Below are positions 48,571 through 60,540 of a stretch of DNA of 64,000 nucleotides, piece by piece. The notes beneath the pieces are model-generated. The model was not told the origin of the DNA and did no database searches. It saw only the letters and a program-made list of their open reading frames with translations. Every line of letters starts with the position of its first letter. Position 1 is the stretch's first letter. The position numbers were made by a program, and so were the translations under genes. This stretch comes from Reticulascus tulasneorum (taxonomy: Eukaryota; Ascomycota; Sordariomycetes; Glomerellales; Reticulascaceae): assembly GCA_001557505.1 (NCBI GenBank), contig LSAX01000005.1, positions 1,054,001-1,118,000 on the forward strand, read 5' to 3'.

Positions 48571-48759
48571 ATCAGAGCTCCAGACAATACCGGGCTTGGA
48601 ACCGGCGAGACACAATATGAAGGAATGCAGTCTCAGGTGGCTTCCCACGACGAATTGATCAATTCAAAAAGGGCCATAGATCAGGTACAATCACGGATAG
48701 ATACTACACATTCCCTTGCCCGAGAGCTCGAGAAAAAGGTCGACAATATCTTTGCTCTG
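48571..48759 (+). pseudogene. Exon-like coding relic next to the candidate LTR
   Basis: A 63-codon open frame runs from just after a stop codon at 48568-48570 to a GTATGT donor-like site. It reads as a genuine protein segment: a Gly/Thr-rich start (NTGLGTGETQYEG), then a helical, coiled-coil-like part (HDELINSKRAIDQ...THSLARELEKKVDNIFAL). No convincing upstream start or downstream exon was found. The only quick continuation would need a 28-base intron. I read it as the broken remnant of a gene, cut on its 5' side near the candidate LTR. The parent family is unknown to me. Confidence 0.4.
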
Positions 48760-50146
48760 GTATGTCAGTCTCTCAAATTCCCCTCAGTTGCTTCCTGCCT
48801 GGGGCAACCTTTGCGGTAAGTTCGACGCGGTATGGTGTGACTGTCGCTGATTTTGAGTTGGCGGGCTATTCTACTATGTAGCTATGCCGTTCTTCATGAT
48901 AATCAATGGCTGGCGGATTTCAAAATTTTGGGTCTGGGATGCGTTGACAGTTGCTCCTGATAGGTTGCAGCCAACGTAATTCTCATCTGCTGTGCAGCCG
49001 CGGATTGACACCGATGCAACAGGCTTATGCAGTGCCAATTGTCAGGTAGTTGAGAGTCAGATTAAAGTATGCCGGCGAAAGCAGCCGTGTTGGTACGCAG
49101 GTTGTTGATGCACCATCTCGAGAGGTGAGGCCCACATAACTTAAGACAAACACGGAGGCTCAGTCGGCCCGCTCTCAATTTTGTGCGTCGGCGCTGCCGA
49201 ACTCCACAGAGCACCCCAGGAATCCACAGGGCGGTGCAGCTAAAATTGGTCATTTATAACTTATAAGTTAAATGCAGTCCTATTACTCATCATTTGTAAC
49301 GCCGCTAATTCATAAGATGATGACATGGCGCCCGCTGGGATTTTTAGACGGTTAGCTTACTCTCAACTTGGTAGCGCGCTTGAGTGAGAGTGATTTCAGC
49401 TAGTTCATGCCTTTATTCTCGAAATTGAGAATGGAAGGGCCGAGATATTCTCAGTGGCTACTGCGCCATTCCCGGGTTGTAAGAACATTGACGTTGTCAT
49501 ATCTAGCAGGACCAGGTCTGAGCTTGGAACTTCACTCTACCGTGTAATGAGGAGAGACGGGCCGAGTGGCAGTACGGGACAAACCGAGCCAGGCCCCACT
49601 AGATTCAAGCGCGTTAGGTAATTGCTGCTGGATCTCTCAGTTAGCCGCGCTCTTGACTTCTGAATAACAGCGTCGTACTATGTATGCAACGGTCATGGGC
49701 TACACCACGAGTGCTTCCTTTCCGTATGCTGATGCCAAGATGCCTACTTGTACGTATTCGACAACTGCCCCTGTAATGTGATTCGGTCCTTGTCCCTTGG
49801 CCCGGCGGCAGGTCCATGGGTCGAGCGGTTTAGCCTGCCTCCGCTGGATAGCCAATGAAGGACTACACCCGTAAGCATACCCGCAAAATATTCTATTCAT
49901 GAGCTTCCCCTATTCTTAAGGCTGGCAAAGACAATGGATTGCGTGCCAGCTTATCAATGAAAAACGGGTATGCCATCCTCCCATCCTGAGCGAAATATAT
50001 ATATTAGCGTGCCTACCTCCTTGTCCATCGTCTGCTAGAATCAACCTCAAGTTTTGACTCCCAGACTTTTCCTTCCTTGGAGTTTCTTGGATTATTACTT
50101 GGCTATATTTCTGTCTGTCAAACCGAAGCCAGACACATCCTCAACT
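48760..50146. other. Gene-poor stretch
   Basis: I see no gene in this stretch. A TATATATA run near 49995-50005 lies about 145 bp before the next start codon and is probably its TATA element. Confidence 0.45.
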
Positions 50147-50743
50147 ATGAGACTTTCTCTGCTCGCCCTCCACGGCCTTCTTACCGTACCGCTGTGTACC
50201 GGAGCCCCCACCGCCAGTCCGACCGCACACGATGAGTTGAGCACCCGGCAGCCTGGTCCTGATACGATTAGACTAGAACGCAGACTCAAGACGAACCAAG
50301 TCTTCGTAGGCAAAGCAGAATACGAAGGATGGGAGGTATCGATTGCGAACCCTCTCACGGGCTTAGTAGATAAAACCGAGTGGGTCTTTCCGACGTCAGA
50401 GGTCGACCAAACATTCCTAGAACAGACCATTGCAACAGCCATTCGCCAGATACCTGACAGCACGGAAAAAAATGCGGATTTCAATGTTGCTGGTGGCTGG
50501 TCTGTCATTGCCACCCGTTTTCTCGACGGCCTGTCATTCTCCAGCATTCCTCTTCAGTTGCTGGTGGACATACTACATGATGGTATTCAGAAAAAGAACA
50601 GGGCATTCACAAACGAGAACTTCCTATATTTCGATATAGTTGGGAAGAATGGCGAGAATCTGTTCTATTTTGGGATTATTCCTACCGGAACAAGCCCCCT
50701 CGATATTTTGGGGTATGGGGGCGACGAGGGGGTTATAGTGTAA
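50147..50743 (+). CDS. Small secreted protein of unknown function
   Basis: This is a single-exon gene of 198 aa. The frame is open upstream to 50054 without ATG, and the chosen start supplies a clear signal peptide (MRLSLLALHGLL..., cleavage near residue 20 after CTGA). A short Thr/Pro-rich, possibly processed segment ending LSTRQ follows. The mature part has no Cys beyond the signal region. It has a compact alternating pattern (KAEYEGWEVSI, NFLYFDIVGKNGENLFYFGI) suggesting a beta-rich fold. No domain is recognised. It could be a secreted effector-like or cell-wall protein; this is a guess from size and signal peptide only. Confidence 0.7.
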   Translation: MRLSLLALHGLLTVPLCTGAPTASPTAHDELSTRQPGPDTIRLERRLKTNQVFVGKAEYEGWEVSIANPLTGLVDKTEWVFPTSEVDQTFLEQTIATAIRQIPDSTEKNADFNVAGGWSVIATRFLDGLSFSSIPLQLLVDILHDGIQKKNRAFTNENFLYFDIVGKNGENLFYFGIIPTGTSPLDILGYGGDEGVIV

Positions 50744-51217
50744 ACTGGGCCGACAAGCAAATCGTGAAGACGCATGCGAACGCTGCTTCACAAAGACACT
50801 GCATGTACGAAGTAGCACTTAGGTAGTGGTAGTGATGGATACAATAAAATGAACCTCGTCCACGGACACATCCTTTTCAGTGCTCCGAGGACGCCGCGAA
50901 GGAAATCTTCTAAGCTTGCAGGTAATGTAAATCGCCGGGATAGGCTTTAGACGATCGGTTTCCTTTTCTGCATTTGAATTAGTCCGTGAAGACTCTAATA
51001 AATATGTTGGGTGTATGTACAAACTCACAGCCACCACGGAACCATCACAGTCGGCGCTTTCTGCTACGGGGTTGAAGCTTTGTGCATCGGGTAGCGACGA
51101 CACTTGACGAATAATCTTGCACCACTGCAACTAGTTCGCATGCTCCCGGTCTCCGAACTGAATACAGTGTCTCCGTGCCCTGGAAACCCTCGTTGCTCTA
51201 TTAATACCAAATCTGCT
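50744..51217. other. Intergenic between convergent genes
   Basis: I see no gene in these 474 bp. The 3' untranslated regions of the secreted protein and the aldo/keto reductase should lie here. Confidence 0.45.
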
Positions 51218-52186
51218 TCACGTTTGAGTTGCATCGAAGTTGTCCAGGATAGCGTCTGCCTTGATCAACGCCCAGATCTCCTGAATGCCATTTACCACGT
51301 CTGGTTCCAATGGTCCCTTCTCTAGCCCTTCAACAGTCGGTGCAATCTGCTCAATTCGACTCGCTCCCAGGATCAAGTGATCGCCTATCTCCGGCTGGAT
51401 CATGGAGTGGTAGTACGTCCACCGATATGCCAACTCTGCCTTGGTCACTCCCTGTTGTTCTGCTAGCAGCTCCCACTTGTCCAACACCTCTAGCATCGCG
51501 GGCTTCATGTACATGCCGCGGTACAACTTATTCAACCCCGTCAATCCTTCCTCGTTGGTTGAAAAACGACCTTTCTCTGTGCCTTCTTGCAGGGTCTTTG
51601 AAGATTTCGCTAGGAAGCCACCAGCTATGGCCGAGTAAGCGTAGAACGCGATGCCCAACTCTCGGAGAGTAGGGAACAACGTGCTCTCAATATGCCGGCC
51701 AATAGCATTGTAGTTCCCTTGATACACTGTCGGCAATACATATCCCTTCGCCTTGCAATATTCCCACACATCTCTTACCTCCTGTGCCGAGAAGTTGCTC
51801 AACCCAAACCGCTTGAACTTTCTCTGCTCGTAGATCTCCTGAAGTGTTGGCAGCCAATCTTCGATCCCCATAGTCCGGTCAGGTCCATGGATGTAAAAAA
51901 TATCGATCTGGTCGACGCGCAGCTTTTGGAGGCTTTCTTGGGTTGACTTCAGCATGTTATCACGCTTGAGCGCCACTCCCTTCCTCCAGCCGCCAAAATT
52001 CTTGGTCGAAATGGCGAACCCCATGGATGCCGCATCAGTGGCACCCAGGTCCTCTTCATTGTTGTCGTACATTGGGGCAGTGTCGATGTCAATAATGCCA
52101 GCCGATTTGATGGCTTGAAGGGCTGGTCGCAGAGTCTCTTCGCTAGTGAAACACATCGTCCCCATCACCACTTTGAGGTTTGCCAT
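51218..52186 (-). CDS. Aldo/keto reductase (AKR7-like, aflatoxin-aldehyde reductase group)
   Basis: This single-exon gene encodes 322 aa, the usual AKR length. The enzyme should reduce aldehydes or ketones with NADPH in the cytosol. The catalytic tetrad is complete: Asp 35 and Tyr 40 (DTAPMYDN), Lys 62 (ISTKNF) and His 100 (YIHGPD). The (beta/alpha)8 barrel signatures LSNFSAQEV and the C-terminal LILGASRIEQI cofactor-binding segment are present. The group includes aflatoxin B1 aldehyde reductases and many fungal enzymes of unknown substrate; neighbours give no hint of a secondary-metabolite cluster. Confidence 0.93.
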   Translation of the reverse strand: MANLKVVMGTMCFTSEETLRPALQAIKSAGIIDIDTAPMYDNNEEDLGATDAASMGFAISTKNFGGWRKGVALKRDNMLKSTQESLQKLRVDQIDIFYIHGPDRTMGIEDWLPTLQEIYEQRKFKRFGLSNFSAQEVRDVWEYCKAKGYVLPTVYQGNYNAIGRHIESTLFPTLRELGIAFYAYSAIAGGFLAKSSKTLQEGTEKGRFSTNEEGLTGLNKLYRGMYMKPAMLEVLDKWELLAEQQGVTKAELAYRWTYYHSMIQPEIGDHLILGASRIEQIAPTVEGLEKGPLEPDVVNGIQEIWALIKADAILDNFDATQT

Positions 52187-52739
52187 GCCGATGGATGGGA
52201 AGAGTCAGTGAACACGTCAAGAAAAATATTATAACTTTTGAAATGATATTTGACTTTGGTATCAATCCAAATTGGGTTTCCAAAGCTTTAAAAATTCCCT
52301 ACCTCTTGTAGCGAGCGGGAATGTGTCGGATTTATAATCAAGTGACTAGTAAATTACTAGGATTTCCCCTCACTTAATATTTAGATAGCTCAAACCTAGA
52401 CTAGGGTTCAACTAAGTGGGTTCTGGATGGAGATTCCACAAATATTCTGTTTCGAGAGGCGGGGGGATACGTCACCATATGTGGCGGTGGGGATGCATCA
52501 ATGGGCCCTTATATACATGAATGCTACATGTGCCCAGGCGAGACGATCTTCGAAATACAGGCTTGAATTTGTTAAAGATCGGCACATGTTTAATGTATAA
52601 ACAGCGAATTGAAGAAATAAAGCCAGAGAATCAAACACAATAGCGAGGTACACCGTATTCGGTCTGTTAATAAGAATGGGGCAAAATCTTGACACGTTAT
52701 CTATCATACCAGACGAGCCGCCATGACATGCATTGCATC
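52187..52739. other. Intergenic
   Basis: This AT-rich 553-bp spacer holds the promoter of the aldo/keto reductase and the 3' end of the cellulase gene. I see no gene. Confidence 0.45.
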
Positions 52740-54393
52740 TTAGACCTGAACGGTCGAGCCAACAGGGCCGAACCTGATGTTGGAATAAATGACTTTTCTG
52801 CAGGAGGTTAGTTCCATGCAAAATAACAGGGAGGATGGCTCTTACGCGTCTGGGTATTGGGATTCGACCTCAGATGGAACACCAGAATCTTGAGGGCAGT
52901 CACCACGGGCTGCGCCCGGCTCTCCCTCTTTCTCCGGTGGGTAGACAGAGTCAAGCCAAAGCATGTTGGCGTAGTGCTGAAGAACTATTAGCAACGGTAT
53001 CCCAAAGCTGCCTGTCTACCTGTAGCGGAAGTAAAAGTGTTGTACGTACATCATCCCAAAGAGACATCACGAGAACCATCGGAACCTTGAGGGCTTCGTT
53101 CAGTTGTGGGAATCCTCCAACCTCGCCGAAGCGGTCTCGATCGCCGAATACAATGGGAGCAGCTTCGCAGAGCTCCGGTGTAATTGCGCTGCTGTCGGGC
53201 AGTCCTTCCCAGGTTGGCGCAGGAACCTCAATTACCTGCCCATTTTGAACGAAGAGCTGGCTCATCTTGTTCTCCTCGAAACGAGTGATAACACTGTAAG
53301 TGGTGTTAAACAAGAACCATGTGGCACAAGGTCAACACTTACGTGAACTTCTTCGTGGTATCAACCGTCTTACCCGCGCCATAAAAGTCGGTGTTGCCCA
53401 TGCGGTAAGGATTGTAGTCGCATCCGTTAGCATCGCAACCACCGGCGAATCGATCTTTAGAATAGGTTCCGCCGCAGCCGTCAGTCTCACAGATGTGATA
53501 CTTGTTGTTTTCGCACGCGTGGGGCGTGAGAGCAAACGAATGGGAGTTGGATTCCCTTTGCAGTGGCCAGTCAGAATCCTCCTTCCGCATGATTGGGTGA
53601 TAATAATCTACTCACCAGACATCAATCTCAGCGCAGCAAGCGCCATATGGACCTACACCTGCGTTTGCATCGTTGGATGAGGCCTCCCAGCCCTCGACAT
53701 TGGCCTAGTTCACATCGCATCATGTTAGCATCGATATGTTTGTTTAGTCCTCCCACAAAGCCAAAAACTAAGGACGTGTATATATACCTTGCCGCCAACA
53801 AACTTGAGATCGCGAGCACATTGAGCGTCGCAGTATCCCGTGCCGTACTTAGCACCGGCCTTGTTGGCCGGGTAGGTCTTCATTCCTCCGTCTTCTTCCA
53901 TAGCAACGAAGTAAAGTGCGCTGTTAATACCGCACTCGACCGTCGAGAGGTCAACGTCAAAGGTAAATTCGTTCCCCATCAGGTTGAACATCTGGTATTT
54001 GGAAGCACCGTTCATCAGATAGAACCGAGAGCCGATATTTGTGCCATACTCATGCTCCGTAATAAAAGAGAGGGTCAGAGCATCTCCCCTTGTCGAAGCG
54101 CCGTACGTCGTGCCATAGTTGGCGCCCTCAAGAGCACATTTTGATGAACAATCTGTGGCGCTGCTGCAGATATCAGTCCACACGTTGCCGTCGTAGCAGT
54201 TTTCGTAGCCGCCGGTCTCGTGGAGCCAGCGCCAGTTAGCGTCAATGACTACTTCACCGTTCACTGTCGTGCAGCTCCCGCTTCCAGAGCATTTCTTCCA
54301 CGTCATCTTTGGATGGGTTTCGGTTTGCTCTTTGCCAACCTGCTGCGCAGCCGCAGCTACGAGGAGCGTGGAGAGTGCCGCGAGCTTCAGCAT
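52740..54393 (-). CDS. GH7 cellobiohydrolase without cellulose-binding module
   Basis: The enzyme cleaves cellobiose from the reducing ends of cellulose. The CDS joins complement 54393-53788, 53704-53616, 53555-53343, 53293-53050, 52976-52846 and 52797-52740 (446 aa). The signal peptide (1 to about 16) is followed directly by the GH7 domain. The catalytic motif is EIDVWE (nucleophile Glu 228, Asp 230, acid/base Glu 233). Further family marks are [42 protein letters not shown] and [11 protein letters not shown] near the end. The protein stops at the end of the catalytic core, with no linker or CBM1. Length and loops favour cellobiohydrolase over endoglucanase. A minus-strand TATAA near 54491 is the likely TATA element, and a GCGGGG CreA-type site lies near 54778. 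The second intron splits the Trp codon within the catalytic motif. Confidence 0.95.
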
Positions 54394-56174
54394 ATTGAAA
54401 ATGATCCAAGAACCCGGAAATCGTGTCTGGAACAGAATGGTCGATGATCGAGCTATTCAGATCTTAGACGAAGAATAAAGAGCTCAGTACTTATAATGAC
54501 CACCGCCGACCTTGCCTCCGCGTCATATCGTTCCAAAAGGGTAATACTCCAGATCCATCGCCGCGCATGTTTTGATTTGACAATCCTGCCAAGAGCTTTA
54601 ATAAGATCATACAGCCTTTGATCAATTAAGAGGGGGAGGTCAGCGAGCCAAGAGATAATGGCGAATGCGAGGGACCAGTGCCGGTATTCACGGAACACGG
54701 GGGTCTGGTACAACGTACGGAACCTTCCAAGTTAATTTATCGAGCTTCCACTAAGGATCGATGTGTAAGATCAATTGCGGGGGAGGGGGTCTGGGCAACC
54801 CCAACGATAGATAAACGAGCAAGAGTCATGTTGAGGCAGGTAAACCAGGCAGATCGCTTGGTCAGAAGCTGCAAGAAGTCGAAGCGAGACACACAAGATC
54901 CAGCATCAATCCAGTGACCCACAGCGGGGCCGCTACACAGGTCCGTCCCTTGCGTGTTATCGAACTTGAAATGTGCCGCAACCTTCGGGCGGGGCCGGTA
55001 TGGCCGTGAGGAATCGGTGCCAGTGCCCCGGTATCTATGTTACAATCCAAAGGCCTCATCAGGCCTCCAAGCTAATAGTATCAAAAGCAACGTACATGTG
55101 CCGGAGCATCTGGGTGGGAAAGATCTCCGCTCTTGGTTTCCAAACAAGATAAGAAATCCTTGGGTGTGTGACGCCGCCTCGGGCATAACAAGACTGCAGC
55201 TGATGAGTTTGAGCGCCAAGGTGGCTCTTTCTGGTAAAATTCAGATCCTGATTGAGAGGCAGTGCGGAGACATTCTTGTAGAATGCCATGACAATCCAAG
55301 GTCTGCCTGGTGAGACGAGAGATCTTCTAGGGCCAGGCACCGAGCTGAGGTACAACGGTGATGTACCATTCGGTGCCAAGGTGACGCGTTGACTTTATCC
55401 TCTGTGGCCGGTGTGAAAGCAAGCAAGTGGTTGGGTCATGCTACCATCCATGACATTTTTGCCGGCGCGGCGTCCGGGGAAGTGAGGTTGGGCAGCGCGG
55501 GGTGAGTCTCGGCATGCACGAGCATTCAGGTCGGGAACAGTGGGGAAGTGCAAATAACTGTGTGTGGCTGTGGGGCTGGGCATCCGGAGCGGGAACTCCG
55601 CCGTTATCAATTCCATATAAATTAAAACCGGCAGTCATTAGCCCCAGAACTGGGCTCAGAGCTATACTTTGTATGAGGAGGAGCTGGCGAGTCTCTTGAC
55701 GTCGATATTATTGCCTAGGTAGCTTGATGTGTAGCCATGACCCTTCATGAGTCAGATGAGGTTCGGCATGCGGTCCGATATGTGTTTCTCGCATACGTTC
55801 CACCTTTTGATGACGCCGCCGACAGAGTTCCAGACATATTAGCTAAAACCTGGGGTCGCTAAGCGGCATCATCTCCAGATCTCCTTGCGTTTCCGCGATA
55901 TGCTGGGACGGCGTCCGATTAGCGGTCCCACTTTCAATGCTGACTTTAGGGGTCAGCAAAACGGTGCAATATTTAAAACTGTGCGATTTGAACCTGGTTA
56001 AGACATCTGTTAGGTTAATCTGGATTTTAGATTCTATCTGGTTTGAGGTGCTATATACCCGCTATTTCCTCTGGTAGGAGCCGACTCCGAGTTGAAATCG
56101 GTACCATGCATCCGAGCACGATGTTTCTCAGTAGCAGAACTCCCTCGTTTTCCGCGGTTCCATTTCTTCTTCAA
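54394..56174. other. Gene-poor stretch upstream of the cellulase
   Basis: The first few hundred bases hold the cellulase promoter. I see no gene in the remainder; open frames are short and unsupported. Confidence 0.45.
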
Positions 56175-56981
56175 TTAAATTGTGCACCCTGGGATTCCTG
56201 TTGCCAAACCTATCTTCGCCTCGTTGTTCAGCACTGATTTACCCGATCCAGCACTCGGAACCCCCCTTCCGCTGCTCGTGGGCGACGCTATATCCTCCCA
56301 ACTAGTACTGGTCATCGTCGTTGAGGCTAACATCGTGCTATGGCCTTCTGGAGAGTAGTCCTTGCACTGCGGTAGGGCCTTCGCCGTGTTTGTTTCCGGC
56401 GACTGGATACCCACAGCTACGCCATCGCGAATCAGCACCTGGCCAGCGGTCCCTGCTACTAAGCAGATGTTGAGGGCCCGTCCAGCCTTCGGGGTATAAT
56501 AGAGCAAGAAGCTGAGGCACAAGAGGCTTCCTCCGCCAATAAAGTCGCTAGACACGACGCCCGCTGTGTCGTAAGTCTGCGAGTGCACATCTCATGACTG
56601 GAAGCCTTCTAGGGCAGGCCCGCACTCTGGACTGTTGGACCAATATATGTCACCCTCAGTCGTAGTGGAAGCACCACACACGGGCTCATAGTCCTCTGCA
56701 AAATAGCTGATTTCCCAATATGGAAGCATCAAGCTGGAGCTCATGGGACCGTAGCGGGGAAATGCCTCGCCAGATAAAGTTCTTGAGCGGAAGCAGCTGC
56801 AGCAATGAGCGCCACGGAATAGGTGAGGCACATCATCATCATAGTCTACATGGAGTTTTTGCATCTCAGCCCAGGAAACATTTTGGTATTGGGGTGCACC
56901 AGTTCCTACCTGTTTTGCACCATGCCTTATCATGGCGATCATATTGCTTGATCTGTGGCCTTTCCTGGGTGACACCCTCAT
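56175..56981 (-). pseudogene. Possible decayed secreted or membrane-protein gene
   Basis: Two abutting minus-strand frames (56981-56592 and 56588-56175) in different phases together look like a broken gene. The first ends in a Cys-bearing segment (VCGASTTTEGDIYWSNSPECGP). The second starts with SQTYDTAGVV and a hydrophobic patch, then turns Ser/Thr-rich (ASTTMTSTSWEDIASPTSSG). It ends in SGKSVLNNEAKIGLATGIPG, which resembles the juxtamembrane pattern of fungal Ser/Thr-rich single-span surface proteins. No intron reconciles the phases convincingly, and no membrane span follows. This is a weak call. Confidence 0.25.
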
Positions 56982-57554
56982 CCAGAGAATGGTGCGGAAT
57001 GTTCCGGAGCAACCAGCTGAAGAAATCTAACTTCCCATGTATGCAGCTTATCATTATCATGTCAATTCATGTCCCGTTACTGGATATTGACAAGGCGTGG
57101 TGCTACTAGGTGCGTGGAGCTGAAAGCCAGTGGCGTCTCTTTCCCCTTTTCAGCTTCAAGCACCCCCAATTCATCGCTAGTGCTTCAACAATCGCCGCTA
57201 AATCAAGGCATCTCCCGTGTCAAGTTGTAATCCAAGACGGAACACATAGTGACCCATGCGGAATAATTAGACATTAGTCGAAGTGAACGGAACTCCAAGT
57301 GGTTTGAAACGTCGACATCCCGCTTTGGACTAAGGTCATATTTGACGTATCACTTAGCGATAACAGACTGGTGAAGCCCATACAAACCTGTAAGCTATTT
57401 CATGAAGGGATTTCGACGTTCTTACGTACCATGGAGACCAGATTCTTCCCGATAGCTTGCTGTGAATACGGACGTCCTAAGTAAGATGCATCTTTGTTCC
57501 CGCCCACTAAATCAAGAGCTAAAAGTATTGCGACGGCTAGCAGTGCCAGTGATT
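56982..57554. other. Intergenic
   Basis: I see no gene in this stretch. It contains the 3' side of the orphan gene that follows on the minus strand. Confidence 0.4.
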
Positions 57555-58720
57555 TCAATCCTTCGTCATCAACGCAATGTCTTCTTCCACAATTGTGACT
57601 GTGGGCTCGACAAGAGGCGAGCATGAGTATGGAGGAGGTGCATCTTCCTTCATCCCCCTATTCCAAATCTCCTGGTCCAGGTTCAAAAACCCTCCATAGT
57701 GGGACAGTGAGGACTCAATAGGTAATTCTAGACTATACTGTGCTGCAATGGACTGGGCGATAGGAAACATCATCTCGCTTCTCTTCACGTCCTTGACAAA
57801 GGAGCGGAGAAGGTAGTCAATGTCAACGGAGAGTTTGCGTGACAGGCGATGTGACCCTCTGGTAGGAATTTCGTTTTGAAGCTCCTGCATGACACCAGTG
57901 TATCCTGTGAACCCCTTTCTCAAGTCTTCGGGGCTGACCTGTCGGCGATGAGTATGATACTGGTGAAGCATAATCGCTACATCTGAGACATTGTCCCTAC
58001 CCTTGAACCAAATACCAAGCGGTCCCATAACAGTACCCAGGCTCCGCCAAGCAGTCTGTTTTGGAAATTGACCGTATCTGCAGCAGTTCGCGAATTCGAC
58101 CAAGTACTTGGAGAAGTCGTGGAGTCCGGGCCACAGGAATCGCCTATGCATCCAGTCAGGACAAAATGGTAGCCCCCGTACTGGGTATACTCCAATGCCG
58201 TAGTCCACTGACAGCATATGTTCAACAAGCGGCTGAATGCCCCACATGATCTTGAGCATGTTGACGAGGGGAGGTTCAGGTCCAAGTGTTGTCGTGATCG
58301 CCTCTGGGGTGAGGAGACCACTGCATTCTTGGTCGTACAATATTGCCGCGACAGCCCGGAGTGCCGTTCTCGCTTCATTTGACCCGATAAAGTATTCCTC
58401 ACAGAACGGGCTCACGGATTTTCCTTCACGGTGAATTCCTGTTGGACGATAGAGTCAGAGCAGCAGGTGAGAAGGGTGCATGTGGGAAACTAAGTAAGAT
58501 AGAAGGCTTAAGGAAAGGGCAAAAACGGACAGAACAACAAGAACGCAACATAACAAATGTGAAACTGCCGAACAGTACCTGTTCGGAGAACCCGTAGAGC
58601 CCTTATCCATGCAGGGCTCGGTGGAGCTTTCAGAAAGGCGGCGTGCTCAGGTCTTCGGGCCGCAGCACACGAGAGGATTGTGGGCTTGAGGAACGGGGGA
58701 GACAGAGCTTTCTCAACAGC
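57555..58720 (-). CDS. Orphan fungal protein, 5' end unresolved
   Basis: The main exon is complement 58438-57555 (about 294 codons). A 140-bp intron (58578-58439) joins it in frame to an upstream open segment, 58720-58579, reading ...EHAAFLKAPPSPAWIRALRVLRTG. That segment has no ATG and is closed by a stop at 58723-58721. The nearest ATG, at 58762, lies in another phase and starts a 40-codon frame. Either a further intron, a frameshift, or a sequence error hides the true start. The protein is soluble, with no signal peptide, and contains many Trp, Tyr and His residues (FCPDWMHRRFLWPG, IWFKGRD, LHQYHTHRRQ). I do not recognise a domain. Confidence 0.55.
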
Positions 58721-58762
58721 TCAAGATCGCCGACGTCCTCGCTTCTTATCGGGTGCTCCATT

Positions 58763-60540
58763 GTAGTTATTGCGGGGAAAACTGAGGTCAGAGCTGAACA
58801 GGCGCGGAATGTTGTGTAACACTACTGAGCAAGTAAGTATGCGTTTGCTCGTCTAATTATTTGTGTTGTCTGGTCAGCGGCTGCAAGGGAATGACTGCAA
58901 GAGTGTAGAAAACCAAGGAGGTCAGAACGAGAGCAGTCCGACGCATATATACATAGAATCAGCTTGTGCTAGTACACATTAAAGCAAATCTATCTGCTTT
59001 GACTTTCGGATCTACTGGACACTACCTAAGATCGGTAAAGCAAGAATTATGGTTTGTACAAACCATATTTCCCTGCCAAAATTTCGTGGACAAAATCGAC
59101 CAAATAAATTTGGGCAACTTTGCTGGTGATGTTGAAAATGCGGTTCCCAGATTTACATATCTGCCTGCTCAGATGACGACGTTAAGTGGATGCAGAGTAT
59201 GAATGCGAGGGGGGCCGCGCAACCACATGTGGGAGCAGTAACACTTTGGATCTAATATGTTAAACAATCTATAATTCTTTGAGAATTCCTTGAGACTGCC
59301 TCACCAGAGAACATTTGGCTTTCACGAAAAACGTTCCGCATTAGAAAGAATGGTGTCCAGCCTCGCGAGCAACAAAACAACGGCACGATGTCATGCTCAA
59401 TGCAGAACGGCTGCGCCTCAATCTGTCCTGGAATCAGACCTGGTCGTTATCCACAAGATGAGACTGAACCTTGCGGTGATGCAGGTCATGTAAGTTATGT
59501 AAGTCCATGGATCTTGTAAACTCTACCATGCTGCAGTCTACTGTGCTGCACATGTGCAGATCACTAGGAACAGAATTGGAGCTCATGACGGAGAACTCCA
59601 TCACTGTCCGCTACATCGAGCTCATGATGAAAGAAAATATGGTCTTTTTCGTTGGGATGCGGTCAAAGCCGAGACTTGTAAGATCAGAACCATTGCAGTG
59701 CAAGGCAGTTGTTTATTGCAGTTGTCCGTTTTATGAGCATCATACACTCTCCTGCACTGCTCTATATGATTGAGTAGGCGCAACGGCTCTAGGGAGATGT
59801 AGATGAGGTAATGCGTACGTTTCTCGACAGATACTGGCACCGTTTCTGGTAGGAGTGGCTGGGGTGGAGGGGGAGGAACGTGATATTCTTGAGGCTATGT
59901 CTACAAGGGGAGCGAGTATGTTGTCGCCACGTGTGGGTTGAATATGCTGGCTATAGACCTACCGAGTCTCAAGAAGAATATTGCAGAAAAGGTCTTCCTG
60001 CTTATGCGGCCTAAATGAAAGCTGATGAAGATCTCTGGCTGGTTGTTTTACTAAAGATTTGAATCCCAATACAATCATCAGTTTCATCATATTGACACAT
60101 CGGTGCCTCCTTTTCCCCAGCTTGTCAAATAGGTCTAGACACACCATCTCACAGCTGAGCCTTCATTTTTTACTGGTAACATTCTTTGTATGCGAGAATC
60201 ACTCGCAGCCATACTTAAGAAAGACAATATATGCATGGAGGCAGCGGCTAGACCTAGTTGGGTTATTGTGCCTTCTTCAGCTTGTCCGAACCGGTTAAAA
60301 AATATGACCTGGGCACACTATTGAAATAGACAAGGGTGCAGGTCAATATTGATGTCCCAGCCTCGACTGGACTCCTTCGCTTTGCCTCTACACCCATGTC
60401 CTCAATATTCATGGTTTGAATCTCCCTATATAACTCAGTCTCATGAACTGGTTTCATTCCTGTTCATGTCGTTGCCCTGATAAAGGCAGAATTCGACAAC
60501 TTGTTCAAACCTCCAAACTTGCTGAGGACCATTGGCTGTA
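58763..60540. other. Gene-poor stretch
   Basis: This 1.8-kb stretch lies between divergent genes. Open frames are short and unsupported, so I call no gene. Confidence 0.45.
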
